Positions 8,461-17,369 of a stretch of DNA of 64,000 bases are shown here, piece by piece. A program made the translations under genes and the position numbers. Origin of the DNA: M3007 sp044230315 (lineage in GTDB: Bacteria; Bacteroidota; Bacteroidia; Chitinophagales; Saprospiraceae); the NCBI GenBank assembly GCA_044230315.1, contig JBGARJ010000029.1, positions 1-64,000 of the forward strand, read 5' to 3'. Position 1 is the first letter of the stretch. Each line of letters starts with the position of its first letter. The notes under the pieces were generated by a model. The model was given only the letters and a program-made list of their open reading frames with translations. It was not told the origin of the DNA and did no database searches.

Positions 8461-10272
8461 TTAGCCACCCACTTTTTCCCACGGGGCAAAGGCGTTTTTC
8501 ACATTGCGCAAGGGCGCGCGCAGTTCCGGAAAGTGCCGGATGAGCACATCTTTCATGTTAGTGTTTTGTACCCAATCCATGCCCGGTTTGGTATAAATCT
8601 CCGGTTTAAAATCCGACGACAGGAACCGGTCGCTCTTCAGGCGGCGCGACGCCATCAGGATAAATACCCGAAACGCCGTATCGCTGAACCCGAAACCTTT
8701 TGGCAAGGGTTCGCAAAGGCAGCCCACGAGCAGATCCACCTTTTCGATGTCGCCGCCGTAGATCTCGCTCACTTCGCGGGCCAGTTCGGCGTTTCCACCG
8801 GTGAGTGCCCTGAAGTTTTTGGCGGGCTTCAGGTGCAGCAGGCGCCGGAATTGATTGTACCGGGGCACGCCGCGTTCGCGGTCGCGCAGGAGGTCTACCG
8901 CCCCCATGTCCAGGTGTTTGCCATCGGGCGTGTTCAGGTCGCGCAGGAAATTGGGGAAATTGTGGATCGTAATAGCGCCCGGATAGCTAATCCCGAACGA
9001 GTAGAAAATATCGGTAAAGGTCAGTCCCTGCTCCATGGGTTTGCGGGCGTGTTCGAAGATCACGTCGCGCATTTCCAGGCTGCGTTGGAATTGTCCGGTT
9101 TGTACGTCATAAAAGGCGATGTTGTCGGGCAATAGTGGGTGCAGGCGGTACACCGACACGAACTCCTCCGTGAGGGTGAACGGCACGCCGTTGTGATCGG
9201 TTTCGGAGCCTGGTATGCCGCTGAGCACCTCACCCTTGCCGATGCGCCCCCACATTTTATGCCGTTTTTCGCCCATGAGCCCCCACCAGTTGGCATTCAT
9301 GGCGATCTGAAGGGTCGGGTGGGGAAGGATGGCGGGCGTCCATTCTACAGTGTGGATCTTGGCCATGAGGGCGCAATTCACCAGGCGGGCTGTGTCGAAG
9401 ATCTGGTCGCTGGTCCAGTCGGGGAATTGACGGCGCAGTTCGTCGCAGATAGCATTGTGCTCCAGTGCAAAAAGGGTGTGGAGCAATTCGAGGCCGATCC
9501 ACCAGTTGTCGTTAAAGCCGGTGATCGGAATGCCCCGGCTGTCGCGCGGCAGGAAATGGTCCGAATGTCCGTCTTCGACAAACAATTTGCCATCGACGGC
9601 TTTGCCGCGCAGCACTTCAGTCTGTGCTTCCGTGGAGCCGTAAATCTGGGAACCGTCCCACCAATGCGTGTTTTTATTGCGATAGGCCGGGAATTTGCGG
9701 TCGATTTCGTTCAGCGGGGTGTCGGGTTGCGTTCGCGGCACCTTTATGACGGGGTCCGGCCAGGTATCCCCCGCAGGCACCGGTATTTCCACGTGTTCGT
9801 CGCTGTCGAAGTGGCCAAACCAGTCGTGCACCATGAATTGTATCCACGCTGCGGCGAGTAGGTTGACGATCGTTGCCGGTTTGAATTCGCGTCGCTGCAT
9901 GAGTTTTTCACTCACGAGGCGCGGGTTGGGTGTGAGGAGTTCCTCCGGGGTGGGCGGAGCGGTGTTTTCGCGCGGCACGTTGCGGCCCAGTCGCATACCG
10001 GAACATCCCATTAAAGGCTGCTCGATGTCGTTGAATTTACCGTCCGAGTTGCGGACGGCAAAGAAGCGGGTATCATGGAACGGGCAGGATTTCTGGTCGC
10101 CCTGGTATTCGGGCGATGGGTAGGTATCGGTGAGATTTTTGGCGCGCAATTCGTGGCGGAAGGCCAGGAGATTGAGGATGCCGATCCATTTGGGCAGGCG
10201 GTGCCAGGCGATCACGGCGTTAACGCCTTTGAACAGGCCCACCAGCAGGCGCTGTGAAAAAGAAAGTTTCAT
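8461..10272 (-). CDS. Fatty acid alpha-dioxygenase-like haem peroxidase
   Basis: 603 residues, close to the plant alpha-dioxygenase length (about 640). These haem enzymes of the animal-peroxidase/cyclooxygenase superfamily add O2 to the alpha carbon of fatty acids to give 2-hydroperoxy acids. Family marks seen are NLTDTYPSPEY near the N-terminus, the distal His in IHDW-like VHDWFGH (H149), NTHWWDGSQIYGS, LFALEHNAICDEL, and VYRLHPLLPD, where Y375 and H378 correspond to the catalytic Tyr and proximal haem His. The start at 10272 (MKLSFSQRL) is preferred over 10347 because the extra 25 residues lack family character. There is no signal peptide; the N-terminal amphipathic region may bind membrane. 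A DUF1569 gene follows in the likely operon. Confidence 0.85.
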   Translation of the reverse strand: MKLSFSQRLLVGLFKGVNAVIAWHRLPKWIGILNLLAFRHELRAKNLTDTYPSPEYQGDQKSCPFHDTRFFAVRNSDGKFNDIEQPLMGCSGMRLGRNVPRENTAPPTPEELLTPNPRLVSEKLMQRREFKPATIVNLLAAAWIQFMVHDWFGHFDSDEHVEIPVPAGDTWPDPVIKVPRTQPDTPLNEIDRKFPAYRNKNTHWWDGSQIYGSTEAQTEVLRGKAVDGKLFVEDGHSDHFLPRDSRGIPITGFNDNWWIGLELLHTLFALEHNAICDELRRQFPDWTSDQIFDTARLVNCALMAKIHTVEWTPAILPHPTLQIAMNANWWGLMGEKRHKMWGRIGKGEVLSGIPGSETDHNGVPFTLTEEFVSVYRLHPLLPDNIAFYDVQTGQFQRSLEMRDVIFEHARKPMEQGLTFTDIFYSFGISYPGAITIHNFPNFLRDLNTPDGKHLDMGAVDLLRDRERGVPRYNQFRRLLHLKPAKNFRALTGGNAELAREVSEIYGGDIEKVDLLVGCLCEPLPKGFGFSDTAFRVFILMASRRLKSDRFLSSDFKPEIYTKPGMDWVQNTNMKDVLIRHFPELRAPLRNVKNAFAPWEKVGG

Positions 10273-10576
10273 TGGTACGTGCAGGACAAGGACGGTGACG
10301 AAATAAAAACAGGGTGCATCGAACGCAGCCATTGCATGTTTAGCCAAAGGGGGGGCTCGTTCTGCCGAGCAAGGTATTGATTTCCGGGAAAAACGGATTT
10401 ATCCGGAATTATTTTGGTGGGTGAAGCGGGCATTTTACAGGGGAACATGGTTTGGATAGGGCAAGCGATTTTTCAAAATTCTGTAACCCTTTCCCCAAAA
10501 ATTATAATTCCGCTTTGACGTTTCATACCGATCTTTGCACCGCGTCCGATCCACGAGAGTACCTTAACACATTTCG
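10273..10576. other. Divergent intergenic region
   Basis: 304 bp between the minus-strand alpha-dioxygenase gene and the plus-strand Cys-rich gene. It must carry promoters for both operons. A weak TTTG (near 10515) and GATCTTTG (near 10531) pair on the plus strand is too closely spaced to be a confident promoter. No RNA gene is seen. Confidence 0.4.
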
Positions 10577-10948
10577 ATGCAGCATTTCTTTTTTCTGTTG
10601 TTCAGCCTGTTTCTCCTTTTCGCGTTCTCCCCGCAGCGGGGATACGCGTGTGGACAACAGTGCTGCGCCAAAAAAGAAATGCAAAAGGGTGCCAGCGTGC
10701 AAAAATGCTGCTGCGCTTCAGGCAAAACCGCCCGACGTTGCCACAAGGGCAGCGCGAAGGACTGCAATGGCAAATGTGGTGGTCATTGCGCTTGCAGTTT
10801 TTCACCAACCGCCGTATTTCTGCCGGCCGAAGAAATGCAGTTCCGGCTTTCCGCCACAACCGGACAGCAAGAACGCTTCGCGTACCTGCCGCCCACGACA
10901 TCCGGCATTCATGCGGGCGTATGGCTCCCACCGAACTTTTTGGTATAA
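10577..10948 (+). CDS. Small secreted Cys-rich protein of the copper locus
   Basis: 123 residues. A hydrophobic signal peptide (residues 1-23, FFLLFSLFLLFAF) is followed by a Cys-dense stretch with CGQQCC, KCCCASG, CHKG, CNGKCGGHCAC (about residues 25-75). The C-terminal part ends WLPPNFLV; similar LPP-type endings occur in small secreted proteins next to Bacteroidota copper efflux genes. The Cys pattern suggests soft-metal binding in the periplasm or at the cell surface. It is the first gene of a run of three small metal-binding proteins leading to the Cus-type efflux genes. No named family is assigned. Confidence 0.7.
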   Translation: MQHFFFLLFSLFLLFAFSPQRGYACGQQCCAKKEMQKGASVQKCCCASGKTARRCHKGSAKDCNGKCGGHCACSFSPTAVFLPAEEMQFRLSATTGQQERFAYLPPTTSGIHAGVWLPPNFLV

Positions 10949-11136
10949 CGGGTTGACAGCCCGCAGTATGCCTTGTCGCAACGGTATTAACCGGTTGAAC
11001 CAATACCTGAGCTAGGGTGTGTCTGATTCCTTTTTTGCTTCCTGTATTTGGAATATCGCACCTGTCTGTTGACCGGTTGGGGCGGTTGCCAATGCAGCAT
11101 ATTCACCAATTTATTTACATTCAAGTTTTTATAGCA

Positions 11137-11553
11137 ATGAAATCGCTCAAATTGATGTGTTCCACCCTGTTGCTGGGTGTGTTTTTTGCTACTTTCACGC
11201 AAGCCCAAACCGAAACCCCGCAAGATGCCGCAGCAGCGCCCGTGCTGAAAACCGAAACCTACCAGGTGCTCGGCAACTGCGGAATGTGCAAACGCACGAT
11301 CGAAAAAGCCGCGGTTAAAGCGGGAGTCGCTACCGCGAGTTGGGATTCAGAGAAAGACCAGCTTACGGTATCGTTCGATCCGGCCAAAACCAACGCCGAC
11401 GCGATCCTGAAGGCTGTTGCCCTGTCGGGTTACGATAATATCGCCTACAAAGCGCCGGAAGACGCCTATAATGACCTGCCGGGCTGCTGCCATTACGACC
11501 GTTCCGGTGCGCCGAGCAGCGCAAAGGCCTGTGAACCCGATGGGAAGCAGTAA
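11137..11553 (+). CDS. Secreted heavy-metal-associated (HMA) domain protein
   Basis: 138 residues. A signal peptide (MKSLKLMCSTLLLGVFF, cleaved near TQAQ) precedes an HMA domain at about residues 35-105 with the metal site GNCGMCK (CxxC) and the typical tail LKAVALSGYDNIAYKAP. The C-terminus adds CC, a His and a further Cys (GCCHYDRSG). HMA domains of this kind bind Cu(I)-type ions and pass them to partners; with a signal peptide it would act as a periplasmic chaperone. The start at 11137 is chosen because it produces a clean signal peptide; an in-frame upstream ATG exists at 11017. Confidence 0.85.
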   Translation: MKSLKLMCSTLLLGVFFATFTQAQTETPQDAAAAPVLKTETYQVLGNCGMCKRTIEKAAVKAGVATASWDSEKDQLTVSFDPAKTNADAILKAVALSGYDNIAYKAPEDAYNDLPGCCHYDRSGAPSSAKACEPDGKQ

Positions 11554-11681
11554 GTTGACCGAAGCCTCTTAGTATCCTGGCGATAGCCGGTGTGCTGCAT
11601 ATCCGATCCGCAGCGCACCGGCCGCCGCTAAACGAAACTGCATACTATAACTGGGATAATTTTCCCAATTTTGTACAACTC

Positions 11682-12062
11682 ATGCGGCACTACCTGGCCC
11701 GAGCGCTCTATATGATCCTGGCGTTTGCCGTGCTGGTCAGTTCGACCGGCCTGGTTGTCGACCGGCACTATTGCGGTGGCAAGGTGAGGCGTATGGCAGT
11801 CTTCTTCCGGGCCAGTGGTTGTACGCCGAATGAGAAAACCGGCTGTTGGAACGGCGGACGCTGCGACGGACGCCTCAAACTGGGCCGGCAACGCTGCTGC
11901 CACAACCAAATGACTTTTTATCAGGGCGAGCAGGATCAAAAGAAGGTCAGCGTCGGGGGCTTTACTCTGAAACCACGGCCGTGCCATCAGGCTATCGTGT
12001 TGTTTTTCGCAGTATGCTCCATACGTCTTCCCAAGGCCTGGTTACAGGTTTTCCGGCTGTAA
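11682..12062 (+). CDS. HYC_CC_PP-like small secreted protein
   Basis: 126 residues. An N-terminal signal-anchor (ALYMILAFAVLVSSTGLVV) is followed by RHYCGGKV and later CCHNQMTFYQGEQDQKK, the signature of a Bacteroidota small-protein group named after its HYC and CC motifs. The usual Pro-Pro near the C-terminus is not obvious, so this copy is diverged at its end. The start at 11682 is chosen because it begins right before the signal sequence; the frame extends upstream to 11592. The position between the HMA protein and CusA-like gene supports a periplasmic metal-handling role, which is inference. Confidence 0.7.
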   Translation: MRHYLARALYMILAFAVLVSSTGLVVDRHYCGGKVRRMAVFFRASGCTPNEKTGCWNGGRCDGRLKLGRQRCCHNQMTFYQGEQDQKKVSVGGFTLKPRPCHQAIVLFFAVCSIRLPKAWLQVFRL

Positions 12063-12224
12063 CATCTACCGTTTGCTGCCTGGCGCCCAATGCCGGAGCA
12101 GCCTGAATCGCTTAGAACATGTTCTCAGATTTCAGTTTGCTGTCCAGCGATGAAATTCAGACCTGTTCTCGTAGGCTGCCGCTGCAAAAGCGGTCCTTGT
12201 TGGACTTCAAACCAATGGTAGATC

Positions 12225-15200
12225 ATGCTCAACGGAATCATTCGTTTCTTCCTGGAAAATAAATTCGTTACCCTGCTGCTGCTGACGTTGTTTATCGGCT
12301 GGGGTATCGCCACCGCTCCCTTTGGCTGGAAAACAGCGCTCCCTTCGGACCCCGTGCCGGTGGATGCCATCCCCGATCTGGGGGAGAACCAGCAGATCAT
12401 TTTCGTCGATTGGATGGGACGTTCTCCGCAAGACGTCGAGGATCAGATCACGTATCCGCTCACCACTTTTTTACTCGGCATTCCGGGGGTAAAATCTATC
12501 CGGAGTACCTCGATGTTCGGCTTCTCCAGCATCTATGTCATTTTCGACGAGCAGACCGAATTCTATTGGTCGCGCTCCCGGATACTGGAAAAACTGAATT
12601 CCCTGCCCGAGGGGTTGCTGCCGCCGGGCGTTCAACCTGCGCTCGGTCCCGATGCCACGGCCCTGGGGCAGGTCTATTGGTACACGCTGGAAGGACGCGA
12701 TACGGCCGGCAATCCCACGGGTGGCTGGGACTTGCATGAAATCCGGTCGGTCCAGGACTTTTATGTGAAATATGCCCTCAATGCCGTCGAAGGCGTCTCA
12801 GAGGTGGCATCGGTGGGCGGTCAGGTAAAGGAGTACCAGGTGGATGTTAACCCCGATGCACTCAAGGCCTACAACATCCCGCTTATGGAGGTGATGGCTG
12901 CGGTAAAAAAATCGAACCGCGACGCCGGGGCTCAGACCATCGAAGTCAACAAGGCTGAATACCTCGTTCGGGGTCTGGGGTATGTTAAAACCGTGGAAGA
13001 CCTCGAACTGGCAGTCGTGGCCGTTCACGGTAATGTGCCTATCCGCATCAAAGACATCGGGGTAGTTTCCATCGGGCCTGCTTCCCGGCGGGGCATCCTC
13101 GACAAAGACGGTGCAGAAGTAGCCGGCGGGGTGGTGGTCGCGCGGTATGGCGCGAACCCCTTGGCCGTCATCAACGGCATTAAAGCCAAGATTCAGGAAA
13201 TCGCCCCGGGGTTACCCAAGAAAACGCTGGCGGATGGGCGGGTGAGCCGGCTCACTATCGTACCGTTCTACGACCGTACCCAATTAATCTACGAAACGCT
13301 GGGTACACTCGAACGGGCCTTGTCGCACGAAATTCTGATCAGTATTATCGTGGTGATCGTACTGGTACTCAACCTACAAGCTGCCCTGCTGATCTCCAGT
13401 ATGCTGCCGGTAGCGGTGCTGATGACGTTTATCGTCATGCGCTATGCAGGCGTGGACGCCAATATCGTGGCGCTTTCAGGCATCGCCATCGCGATCGGCG
13501 TGATGGTGGATGTGGGGATTGTTTTTGTGGAAAACATCGTCCGCCACCTGGAATTGCCGGCAAACCACGGTGTGCGGGGGCAGCGTCTGCTCGAGGTGAT
13601 CTATGCGGCAGTGGTGGAAGTGTCATCCGCGATTACAACGGCGTTGGCAACGACTGTAGTCAGTTTTCTGCCCGTTTTTGCCATGCAGGCGGCTGAAGGT
13701 AAGTTGTTCCGGCCCCTGGCGTTTACCAAGACCTTCGCCCTTGGCGCTTCCTTTGTGTTGGGTATTGCGGTTTTACCGGCGCTGGCGCACCTGGTTTTAT
13801 CGCTCCGGTTTGATAAAAGGAGGGCGCGCAGTATCTGGAATGTAGCCCTGATAGCGGCCGGCGTATTGTTCGCATTAGGGTATAAGACCGGAATGCCGCT
13901 TTGGCTGGCGGTTATCGGACTCAATAACCTCTTTGAAAACAGATGGCCTGAACCCTGGAAGGCGGCGCCCCAATATATCAATATCGCTGCTCTCCTGCTG
14001 GTGGCCACCTTCTTCCTGACCGAAGAATGGGTGCCGCTTGGGCACCACAACACACTGCTGGTCAACTACTTGTTTGTGCTCGCATTGCTCGGATTCATCC
14101 TCGGCGCGCTGTTAGCGATTGTGCATTTTTACGAGCCGGTATTGGCTTGGTGCCTGGAAAACAAAGGGAAGTTTATGCTGCTTCCGCTCGTAACCATGCT
14201 GTTTGGGCTGATCATCTGGTTAGGCTGGAACAATACGTTCGGGTTTGCGGCCAAAGGCTTCGACCGGGTTGGGTGGAACATCCGGACTACCGGTCTCTGG
14301 AGCGCAATGCTGCATAAATTCCCCGGCATGGGGAAGGAGTTCATGCCCGCGCTCGATGAAGGCAGTTTCTTGCTGATGCCCAGCTCCATGCCCCACGCCG
14401 GGGTGGAGGAAAACCAACGGGTGCTCGCACAGCTCGACATGCTGCTGGCCAACATTCCCGAGGTGGAACTGGCCGTTGGAAAAGCCGGACGAGCGGAAAC
14501 AGCGCTCGATCCCGCCCCCATTTCGATGTACGAAAACGTCATCAACTACAAGCCGGAGTATTTGATCAACGAACAGGGGCGCCGGGAAACGTTCAAAACA
14601 GACCGGCAGGGGCGGTTTATTTTGACTTCAGGGGATTCGCTTAGCAATGGCGAAGCGCTTCGGAAGGGTGTAACGGCAGATGAACTCATCAACGATCCCG
14701 GCGGACAATATTTCCGCAATTGGCGCCCGGAAATCAAAAGCCCGGACGATATCTGGAACGAGATCGTGCGGGTTACGAGATTGCCCGGTGTGACTTCCGC
14801 GCCGAAATTGCAACCCATCGAGACTCGGCTCGTCATGCTCCAGACAGGCATGCGGGCGCCCATGGGTATCAAAGTGTACGGCCCCGATCTCAGGACCATT
14901 GAGGACTTCGGCCTGCAACTGGAAGCTATCCTGAAAGAGGTCCCTTCGGTAAAGGCTGAAGCCGCCTTTGCCGACCGCATCGTTGGCAAACCCTACCTGC
15001 AACTAAAGATCGACCGGGAGGCCGCCGCGCGTTATGGGCTCAACATCGAAGATGTACAGGATTTTATCGAGACGGCTGTCGGCGGCATGAGCCTTACCAC
15101 TACGGTGGAAGGCCGCGAGCGCTATCCCGTTCGGGTGCGCTATCCGAGAGAATTGCGCGACAACCCTGAAAGTATCCGGAAAATGCTGGTGCCAACGCCG

Positions 15201-16055
15201 GTGGGCGCGCAAGTGCCGCTTGGCGACTTGGTGCGGATCGAGTACCTGCGCGGCCCGCAAATGATCAAGAGCGAAGATACTTTCCTCACGGGCTATGTCT
15301 TGTTTGACAAAAAGGAAGGGTATGCTGAAGTGGATGCAGTGGAGGAAGCGCAGCGTTTTATCCGGCAGCGCGTCGAAAGCGGCGAACTGACGGTGCCCGC
15401 CGGGGTACGCTATCACTTTTCAGGTAGTTATGAAAACCAGTTGCGGGCCATGAAGCGGTTGTCTATCGTCATCCCTATCAGCCTGATCCTTATTTTTCTC
15501 CTGCTTTTTTTACAATTCAAAACCGTCATCGCATCCGCTATCCACTTCTCGGGGGTGTTTGTGGCCTTCGCCGGTGGATTCATTATGCTCTGGTTGTACG
15601 GGCAGGATTGGTTTCTCCATTTTTCCATTGCGGGTACAAACATGCGGGAATTGTTCCAGTTGCACCCTATCAACCTCAGTGTGGCCGTGTGGGTGGGCTT
15701 CATCGCGTTATTCGGCATTGCCACCGACGATGGGGTGATCATGGGCACTTATATCCACCAGGTGTTTGCAGAACGCCGGCCGGAAACGGTGGCCGGCGTG
15801 CGGGAGGCCGTGCTTATCGCCGGTAAAAAACGCGTCCGGCCCGCGATGATGACCGCGGCTGTGGCGATCATCGCCTTGCTGCCCGTGTTGACGTCTACCG
15901 GCAAAGGCGCCGATATTATGGTGCCTATGGCCATTCCTACTTTCGGCGGCATGACGATCCAGCTGATGACCATGTTCGTGGTGCCGGTACTGCAGGCCTA
16001 TTGGCGGGAGGGGATTGTTAAACGGGAATCAGCCCGGGCGGAACGCCGTGTTTGA
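12225..16055 (+). CDS. cusA: CusA-like RND copper/silver efflux transporter, enlarged
   Basis: 1276 residues, about 230 longer than E. coli CusA. It is an inner-membrane proton-driven pump exporting Cu(I)/Ag(I) with outer-membrane and adaptor partners. The CusA-type TM4 motif GIAIAIGVMVDVGIVFVENI is present. The three metal-binding Met positions of CusA are kept: LLMPSS (M718), PISMYE (M768) and VMLQTG (M871). Extra sequence compared with CusA lies after TM6 (about residues 530-690) and adds roughly three hydrophobic segments; the porter region and the area near residue 1125 are also extended. The C-terminal half has the second RND repeat with ATDDGVIMGTYIHQ. The TolC-like partner begins 11 bp after its stop. 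Confidence 0.9.
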   Translation: MLNGIIRFFLENKFVTLLLLTLFIGWGIATAPFGWKTALPSDPVPVDAIPDLGENQQIIFVDWMGRSPQDVEDQITYPLTTFLLGIPGVKSIRSTSMFGFSSIYVIFDEQTEFYWSRSRILEKLNSLPEGLLPPGVQPALGPDATALGQVYWYTLEGRDTAGNPTGGWDLHEIRSVQDFYVKYALNAVEGVSEVASVGGQVKEYQVDVNPDALKAYNIPLMEVMAAVKKSNRDAGAQTIEVNKAEYLVRGLGYVKTVEDLELAVVAVHGNVPIRIKDIGVVSIGPASRRGILDKDGAEVAGGVVVARYGANPLAVINGIKAKIQEIAPGLPKKTLADGRVSRLTIVPFYDRTQLIYETLGTLERALSHEILISIIVVIVLVLNLQAALLISSMLPVAVLMTFIVMRYAGVDANIVALSGIAIAIGVMVDVGIVFVENIVRHLELPANHGVRGQRLLEVIYAAVVEVSSAITTALATTVVSFLPVFAMQAAEGKLFRPLAFTKTFALGASFVLGIAVLPALAHLVLSLRFDKRRARSIWNVALIAAGVLFALGYKTGMPLWLAVIGLNNLFENRWPEPWKAAPQYINIAALLLVATFFLTEEWVPLGHHNTLLVNYLFVLALLGFILGALLAIVHFYEPVLAWCLENKGKFMLLPLVTMLFGLIIWLGWNNTFGFAAKGFDRVGWNIRTTGLWSAMLHKFPGMGKEFMPALDEGSFLLMPSSMPHAGVEENQRVLAQLDMLLANIPEVELAVGKAGRAETALDPAPISMYENVINYKPEYLINEQGRRETFKTDRQGRFILTSGDSLSNGEALRKGVTADELINDPGGQYFRNWRPEIKSPDDIWNEIVRVTRLPGVTSAPKLQPIETRLVMLQTGMRAPMGIKVYGPDLRTIEDFGLQLEAILKEVPSVKAEAAFADRIVGKPYLQLKIDREAAARYGLNIEDVQDFIETAVGGMSLTTTVEGRERYPVRVRYPRELRDNPESIRKMLVPTPVGAQVPLGDLVRIEYLRGPQMIKSEDTFLTGYVLFDKKEGYAEVDAVEEAQRFIRQRVESGELTVPAGVRYHFSGSYENQLRAMKRLSIVIPISLILIFLLLFLQFKTVIASAIHFSGVFVAFAGGFIMLWLYGQDWFLHFSIAGTNMRELFQLHPINLSVAVWVGFIALFGIATDDGVIMGTYIHQVFAERRPETVAGVREAVLIAGKKRVRPAMMTAAVAIIALLPVLTSTGKGADIMVPMAIPTFGGMTIQLMTMFVVPVLQAYWREGIVKRESARAERRV

Positions 16056-16065
16056 CCTATTTTCC

Positions 16066-17313
16066 ATGCAAAAGCATCCAATTATGCGTATCCTGATCTT
16101 GTTTTTTATCCTGTTGGCAATGAGCAGCGTTTCGGCGCAGACGCTCGACGATTACCTCAAAACGGCTCTTGAGAACAACCCGGGCCTCCGGTCGAAACAA
16201 ACGGCGGTGGAAGCGGCCCGCCAAAAGTTGCCCCAGGCCAAGGCGCTGCCCGACCCGACAGTGAACGCTTCCGTATTCCTTCGACCCATGATGCTGCCGA
16301 TGGGCAATCAATTGGGCAGCGTTTCGGTCATGCAGATGTTCCCCTGGTTCGGCGCGCGGGATGCCATGGAAAACGAAGCGGCGCAAATGGCGGATATAAA
16401 AGCGCGTGAAGTGGCAACGGCGCGCAATGCGTTGATCTTTCAGGTGAAAAATGCCTGGTACCCGCTCTTCGAACTGGGCGCGCAAATACGGATTCAACAG
16501 GAGAACCTGCGGGTGCTGGAAGCGGACAAAACCCTTGCCACCGTCAAATTTCAGCAAGGACAGGCGCCCATGGTGGACGCCATCCGGGCCGATATCATGC
16601 TGGACGAAGCGAAAACCGAAATCGCTCTGCTCGAGCAAAAGCGCAAGCCGCTTGAAGTGGGTTTCAATCGCCTGCTCAACCGGGCCGATACCCTGCCCGT
16701 CGCGATTTCCGGCAGCCTGCCCGAACCGGTTGCCGGCTCCGCGGCCCGGCGCGACAGCCTGCTGCGCAACAACCCCGCATTGGCTGTTTTTGACCAACAA
16801 ATAAAGGCCGAGACGGCGGCCGAAGCGGCAGCCGGGTACCAACGGAAACCCATGATCGGCGCAGGCCTTCAATATATGCCGCTGCTCAAACGCAAGGCCG
16901 GCGATCTTAACCTTCCACCCAATACCGGCCGCGACATGGTGATGCCCATGGTATCGGTCACCATTCCGATCTGGCGAAAAAAATATGATGCCGCCATTCA
17001 GGAGCGCCGGCTGATGCAGCGCATGTACGGCGATATGAAACAGGAGATGCAAAACGATCTGGCTTCGATGTATGAAATGACTTGGTATGAACTGGAAAAG
17101 ATGGCGCAAATGGCCGCGCTGCTAAATGGACAAATGGCCAAAACGCAACAAGCGATCGATCTGATGTTGGCAGCCTACAGCAACGATGGCCAAGATTTCG
17201 ACGCTATTTTGCGAATGCAACAACAAATGGTCCGCTATAGTATGGAAAAGGTATCGGCTCACACCGGATACCAGGTTGCGCTGGCGAAACTCGATTACCT
17301 CACCGGCGAATAG
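16066..17313 (+). CDS. cusC: CusC-like outer-membrane efflux channel (TolC family)
   Basis: About 416 residues. A signal peptide (ILILFFILLAMSSVSAQ) is followed by two helical-hairpin repeats of the outer-membrane factor family, starting TLDDYLKTALENNPGL and with the mid-repeat VKNAWYPLFELGAQI. The first repeat has Met-rich loops (RPMMLPMGNQ), as often seen in copper/silver channels. It would form the trimeric tunnel that joins the RND pump to the outside. An ATG at 16084 is an equally possible start; 16066 lies 11 bp after the pump gene. The reading frame is open further upstream and overlaps the pump gene. Confidence 0.88.
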   Translation: MQKHPIMRILILFFILLAMSSVSAQTLDDYLKTALENNPGLRSKQTAVEAARQKLPQAKALPDPTVNASVFLRPMMLPMGNQLGSVSVMQMFPWFGARDAMENEAAQMADIKAREVATARNALIFQVKNAWYPLFELGAQIRIQQENLRVLEADKTLATVKFQQGQAPMVDAIRADIMLDEAKTEIALLEQKRKPLEVGFNRLLNRADTLPVAISGSLPEPVAGSAARRDSLLRNNPALAVFDQQIKAETAAEAAAGYQRKPMIGAGLQYMPLLKRKAGDLNLPPNTGRDMVMPMVSVTIPIWRKKYDAAIQERRLMQRMYGDMKQEMQNDLASMYEMTWYELEKMAQMAALLNGQMAKTQQAIDLMLAAYSNDGQDFDAILRMQQQMVRYSMEKVSAHTGYQVALAKLDYLTGE

Positions 17314-17369
17314 GCGCCATCGGATTCGCCCCGGCGTTTCATATTCTTTTACGATTTAAAAGATTGATT

